Origin: an uncultured Bacteroidota bacterium
Lineage (GTDB): Bacteria; Bacteroidota; Rhodothermia; Rhodothermales; UBA10348
Direction of reading: 5' to 3'
Length of the DNA stretch: 37,512 nucleotides
Assembly (NCBI GenBank): GCA_937877085.1
Contig: CALEEY010000095.1
Coordinates: forward strand, 1 to 37,512
Positions 34,916 to 37,512 of the stretch are shown here, one piece after another. The number at the start of each line of letters is the position of its first letter. The stretch's first letter is position 1. The translations under genes were made by a program, and so were the position numbers. Under the pieces are notes generated by a model. The model saw only the letters and a list, made by a program, of their open reading frames with translations. It did no database searches and had not been told where the DNA came from.

Positions 34916-37300
34916 ATGAAGCATTCAATTTCCATAGGGATTGTAGTCGCCCTCTTTTCCGGGTGCGGGCCAGCGAAAGTTGACTTCAATGCCGACATTC
35001 GGCCCATTTTGAATGATCGTTGTGTGACCTGCCACGGTGGCGTCAAGACAAATGCAGACTTGAACCTTCAGTTTCGAGAGTTAGCTCTGTTAGGCGGCGA
35101 ATCGGGAAACCCCGCCATTGTCCCGGGCGATGCGGATGCGAGCGAGTTGATTCGAAAGGTGACGCACGCCAATGCCAGCGACCGTATGCCGAAAGACGAA
35201 GCCCCGCTTTCTGAAGAGCAGATTCAAAAGCTTCGTGATTGGATTAATCAAGGCGCTGAGTGGGAAACCCATTGGGCCTATGTCGTGCCGGTAAAGAGTA
35301 CACCTCCCGTCGAAGATGCGTGGATTCGGTCGCCAATTGACTCCTTCGTCTTGGATGCTTTGCGGAAAAACGGCCTGGATCCCGCTCCAGAGGCCGATTG
35401 CCATGTGTTAGCGAGGCGCGTGAGTCTCGATTTGACCGGTTTGCCGGCTACGTATGAACAAGCTGCAAGCCTATGTGAGACAGGCAATTACGAGAAATTA
35501 GTTGACGAATTATTGGCTTCCCCTGCGTTTGGCGAGCGCTGGGCTGCCCTGTGGTTAGATTTGGCTCGATATGCCGATTCTAAAGGCTATGAGGCCGATC
35601 GCGAACGCTCCATTTGGCGCTACCGCGATTGGTTGATTGATGCTTTTAATAAGGACCTACCCTTTGACGAGTTTACGATTGAACAATTGGCAGGCGATTT
35701 ACTGCCCAACCCAACCACCGAGCAGCTCATTGCGACGGCGTTCAACCGAAACACCATGACCAATGAGGAAGGTGGCACGGACGACGAAGAACACCGGTTT
35801 GCCTCGGTGGTGGACCGGGTAAATACGACTTGGGAAGTGTTTCAAGGGGTCACCATGCGCTGCGTGCAATGCCACGGCCATCCCTATGACCCCTTCGTGC
35901 ACGAGGACTTCTACAGCTCGTTTGCACTATTTAATAATACAGCCGATTGGGATCAGGCCAGCGAAGAGCCGGTTTTGCGCGAATTTGAAGCCGCCCACCA
36001 GGCTAAGGGCCAAGAGTTACTCAGCGCGTTGGCCAAAGTGAACGCCGCCATCAGCGATGGCGTGGCGGGAGCGGCCATGAAGGAGACATTAGCGAATTGG
36101 GAAACGACGCTGGACGACCCTCAAGTGGTCGGGATGTTGTTGAACACCTCCAAAAACGAGATTCGGCGCATCGCCGCGAAGCCCATTTCCGAGCGGAGTC
36201 CCTACGAAAAGACGTTTATTCAGGCGCGTTTTGCGGATGCACATGAGTCCGTTAAGGATCTTCGAGAAGAGCGGAATAAGCTTCAGGGCGAAATTAACAA
36301 GCTAAAGCCGATCATCACCCCGGTCATGAAAGAGCTTCCGGCCTCTGCCCAGCGAGAGACAAGGCTCCGAACCAGAGGCAGCTTTTTATCCCCTGCGGAC
36401 GTCATGCAGCCCGCCGTTCCCAAAGTCTTTCCGCCCCTGCCGACGGGTGAAAAAGCGGATCGCTTAGCTTTTGCTAAATGGTTGGTTTCGGACGAAAATC
36501 CGTTAACCGCTAGGGTTACCGTCAATCGTTTTTGGGAGCAGCTGTTTGGACTCGGCATTGTTGAATCGAGCGACGATTTTGGGACGATTGGGATTGCCCC
36601 GACACATCCTGAGCTATTGGACTGGTTGGCCGTTCAATTCAGCCAAGACCACCATTGGAGCCAGAAGGGAATTTTAAAAGAGATCGTGCTTTCAGCTACG
36701 TATCGTCAGGCGTCGGTTGTGACACCGCTAAAACTGGAACGGGATTCCCGCAATCAATTGTACTCTCGTGGCCCTCGGTTTCGCTTGTCGGCTGAGCAGC
36801 TAAGGGATCAGTCGCTGGCGGTAAGTGGCTTATTGTCCCGAAAACAGCACGGCCCCTCGGTCATGCCTTCCCAGCCAGCGGGCGTATGGAAAAACCCCTA
36901 TAACGGCCAGCAATGGGTGCTCGCGGAGGGGGAAGATCGGTACCGAAGAGCCATTTACACCTATTGGCGTCGCACCAACCCCTATCCAGCAATGGCCCTG
37001 TTTGACGCGCCTTCCCGCGAATTCTGTATTTCCCGCCGCATCCGGACCAATACCCCGCTGCAGGCGCTGGTTACGCTCAATGACCCCGCGTTTTGGGAGG
37101 CAGCAAAGGCGCTTGCAGCCAAGATGGAGTCCGCTAAGGGTTCGATGGAAGATCGGGTGCGGTCCGGCTATAGGCTGGCTTTGGCCCGAGACCCCGATCC
37201 AAGGGCCTTGGCGACTCTTGTTCAGTTGGCCTCGCAAACATCGCTTCCCGTTGTGGCCAACACCATTCTCAATTTGGATGAGTACCTGACAAAAGAATGA
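34916..37300 (+). CDS. second PSCyt1/DUF1549/DUF1553 cytochrome-like lipoprotein
   Basis: The ATG at 34916 gives MKHSISIGIVVALFSGCG, a lipoprotein-like leader; a GTG at 34892 would add eight residues before it and is less likely. The 794-residue product has the cytochrome motif CVTCHG (36-41), RMPKDEAPLS, the DUF1549 segment with [32 protein letters not shown], and a second CxxCH (CVQCHGHPYDPF). The DUF1553 segment has NPLTARVTVNRFWEQLFGLGIV, THPELLDWLAVQF and TNTPLQALVTLNDP. Unlike the copy at 19551 it has no LamG-like insertion; a short coiled-coil-like stretch (about 440-480) sits in its place. The stop overlaps the ATG of the following DUF1501 gene by 4 bases. Confidence 0.93.
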   Translation: MKHSISIGIVVALFSGCGPAKVDFNADIRPILNDRCVTCHGGVKTNADLNLQFRELALLGGESGNPAIVPGDADASELIRKVTHANASDRMPKDEAPLSEEQIQKLRDWINQGAEWETHWAYVVPVKSTPPVEDAWIRSPIDSFVLDALRKNGLDPAPEADCHVLARRVSLDLTGLPATYEQAASLCETGNYEKLVDELLASPAFGERWAALWLDLARYADSKGYEADRERSIWRYRDWLIDAFNKDLPFDEFTIEQLAGDLLPNPTTEQLIATAFNRNTMTNEEGGTDDEEHRFASVVDRVNTTWEVFQGVTMRCVQCHGHPYDPFVHEDFYSSFALFNNTADWDQASEEPVLREFEAAHQAKGQELLSALAKVNAAISDGVAGAAMKETLANWETTLDDPQVVGMLLNTSKNEIRRIAAKPISERSPYEKTFIQARFADAHESVKDLREERNKLQGEINKLKPIITPVMKELPASAQRETRLRTRGSFLSPADVMQPAVPKVFPPLPTGEKADRLAFAKWLVSDENPLTARVTVNRFWEQLFGLGIVESSDDFGTIGIAPTHPELLDWLAVQFSQDHHWSQKGILKEIVLSATYRQASVVTPLKLERDSRNQLYSRGPRFRLSAEQLRDQSLAVSGLLSRKQHGPSVMPSQPAGVWKNPYNGQQWVLAEGEDRYRRAIYTYWRRTNPYPAMALFDAPSREFCISRRIRTNTPLQALVTLNDPAFWEAAKALAAKMESAKGSMEDRVRSGYRLALARDPDPRALATLVQLASQTSLPVVANTILNLDEYLTKE

Positions 37301-37512
37301 ATGTATTTGACGAAGCGAAATTGAGGTTGGCAGAACTTCACACCCGCCGACATTTTCTTAAGTCGTTTACGGCCGGTTTAGGCGGAGCCGCCCTGTCCTC
37401 GATTATGGGGGGTGCCGCTTATGGTGCGGCCGGTTTGGGCGCCGGTGTTCCTGGTTTTGGGGGAGTCGGAGCAGCAGGCGGAATGCTTGGGATGGATCCG
37501 TTGTCTCCGCGG
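37297..37512 (+). CDS. DUF1501 family protein, N-terminus only (cut by window edge)
   Basis: Seventy-two codons are visible from an ATG that overlaps the stop of the PSCyt gene. The N-terminus has a Tat-type motif, HTRRHFLKSFTAGLGGAA, then a Gly/Ala-rich stretch ending MLGMDPLSPR. The arrangement and sequence match the start of the DUF1501 protein at 22806 (SRRHFLSRASLG then a Gly-rich segment). The remaining 400 or so residues lie outside the window. Confidence 0.85.
   Translation, partial: MNVFDEAKLRLAELHTRRHFLKSFTAGLGGAALSSIMGGAAYGAAGLGAGVPGFGGVGAAGGMLGMDPLSPR

Overview
This window most likely comes from a heterotrophic, probably aquatic bacterium of the Bacteroidota/Rhodothermota (FCB) side of the tree. 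The reasons are family content: a DUF6526 membrane protein, a DUF5916 outer-membrane barrel protein, a long sortilin-like BNR protein, many lipoproteins, PSCyt/DUF1553-DUF1501 pairs, and starts that mostly lack a strong Shine-Dalgarno sequence. This placement is inferred from gene families, not from a marker gene. No rRNA, tRNA, CRISPR array, transposase or integrase was seen.

Layout. Positions 1-9008 are a minus-strand block of envelope and secreted proteins: a DUF1080 lipoprotein cut by the left edge, a DinB-like protein, an unknown lipoprotein, DUF6526, a DUF3108-like lipoprotein, DUF5916 and the BNR/sortilin-like protein. Positions 9224-16505 are a tight plus-strand cyanophycin operon: isoaspartyl dipeptidase, cyanophycinase, cyanophycin synthetase (CphA), a second Mur ligase without an ATP-grasp domain, and a VanX-type dipeptidase predicted to be a lipoprotein. 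All junctions overlap or are nearly gapless. The operon encodes synthesis of the multi-L-arginyl-poly-L-aspartate reserve and its breakdown to Asp and Arg, plus two extra enzymes with no obvious place in the textbook pathway. Positions 16613-17894 hold a small ABM-domain protein convergent with a pirin.

Positions 17976-24290 hold a TPR protein, a PSCyt1/DUF1549/DUF1553 protein with an inserted LamG-like domain, and a DUF1501 protein with a Tat signal. A second PSCyt/DUF1501 pair begins at 34916 and runs off the right edge. Between them lie an APC transporter fused to PTS EIIA and TrkA-C-like domains (24301-26412), a polyol/sugar cassette (26882-31657: MDR dehydrogenase, fructokinase, iron alcohol dehydrogenase, SSS symporter), a TIGR01777-SRPBCC fusion, and a Tat-exported beta-propeller protein.

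The most unusual features are: (i) the ATP-grasp-less CphA paralogue and the VanX-like lipoprotein inside the cyanophycin operon; (ii) two related imperfect-palindrome elements in the same orientation flanking the polyol cassette, the second in a 582-bp non-coding stretch with mutually exclusive inverted repeats; and (iii) the APC-EIIA-TrkA_C fusion transporter.
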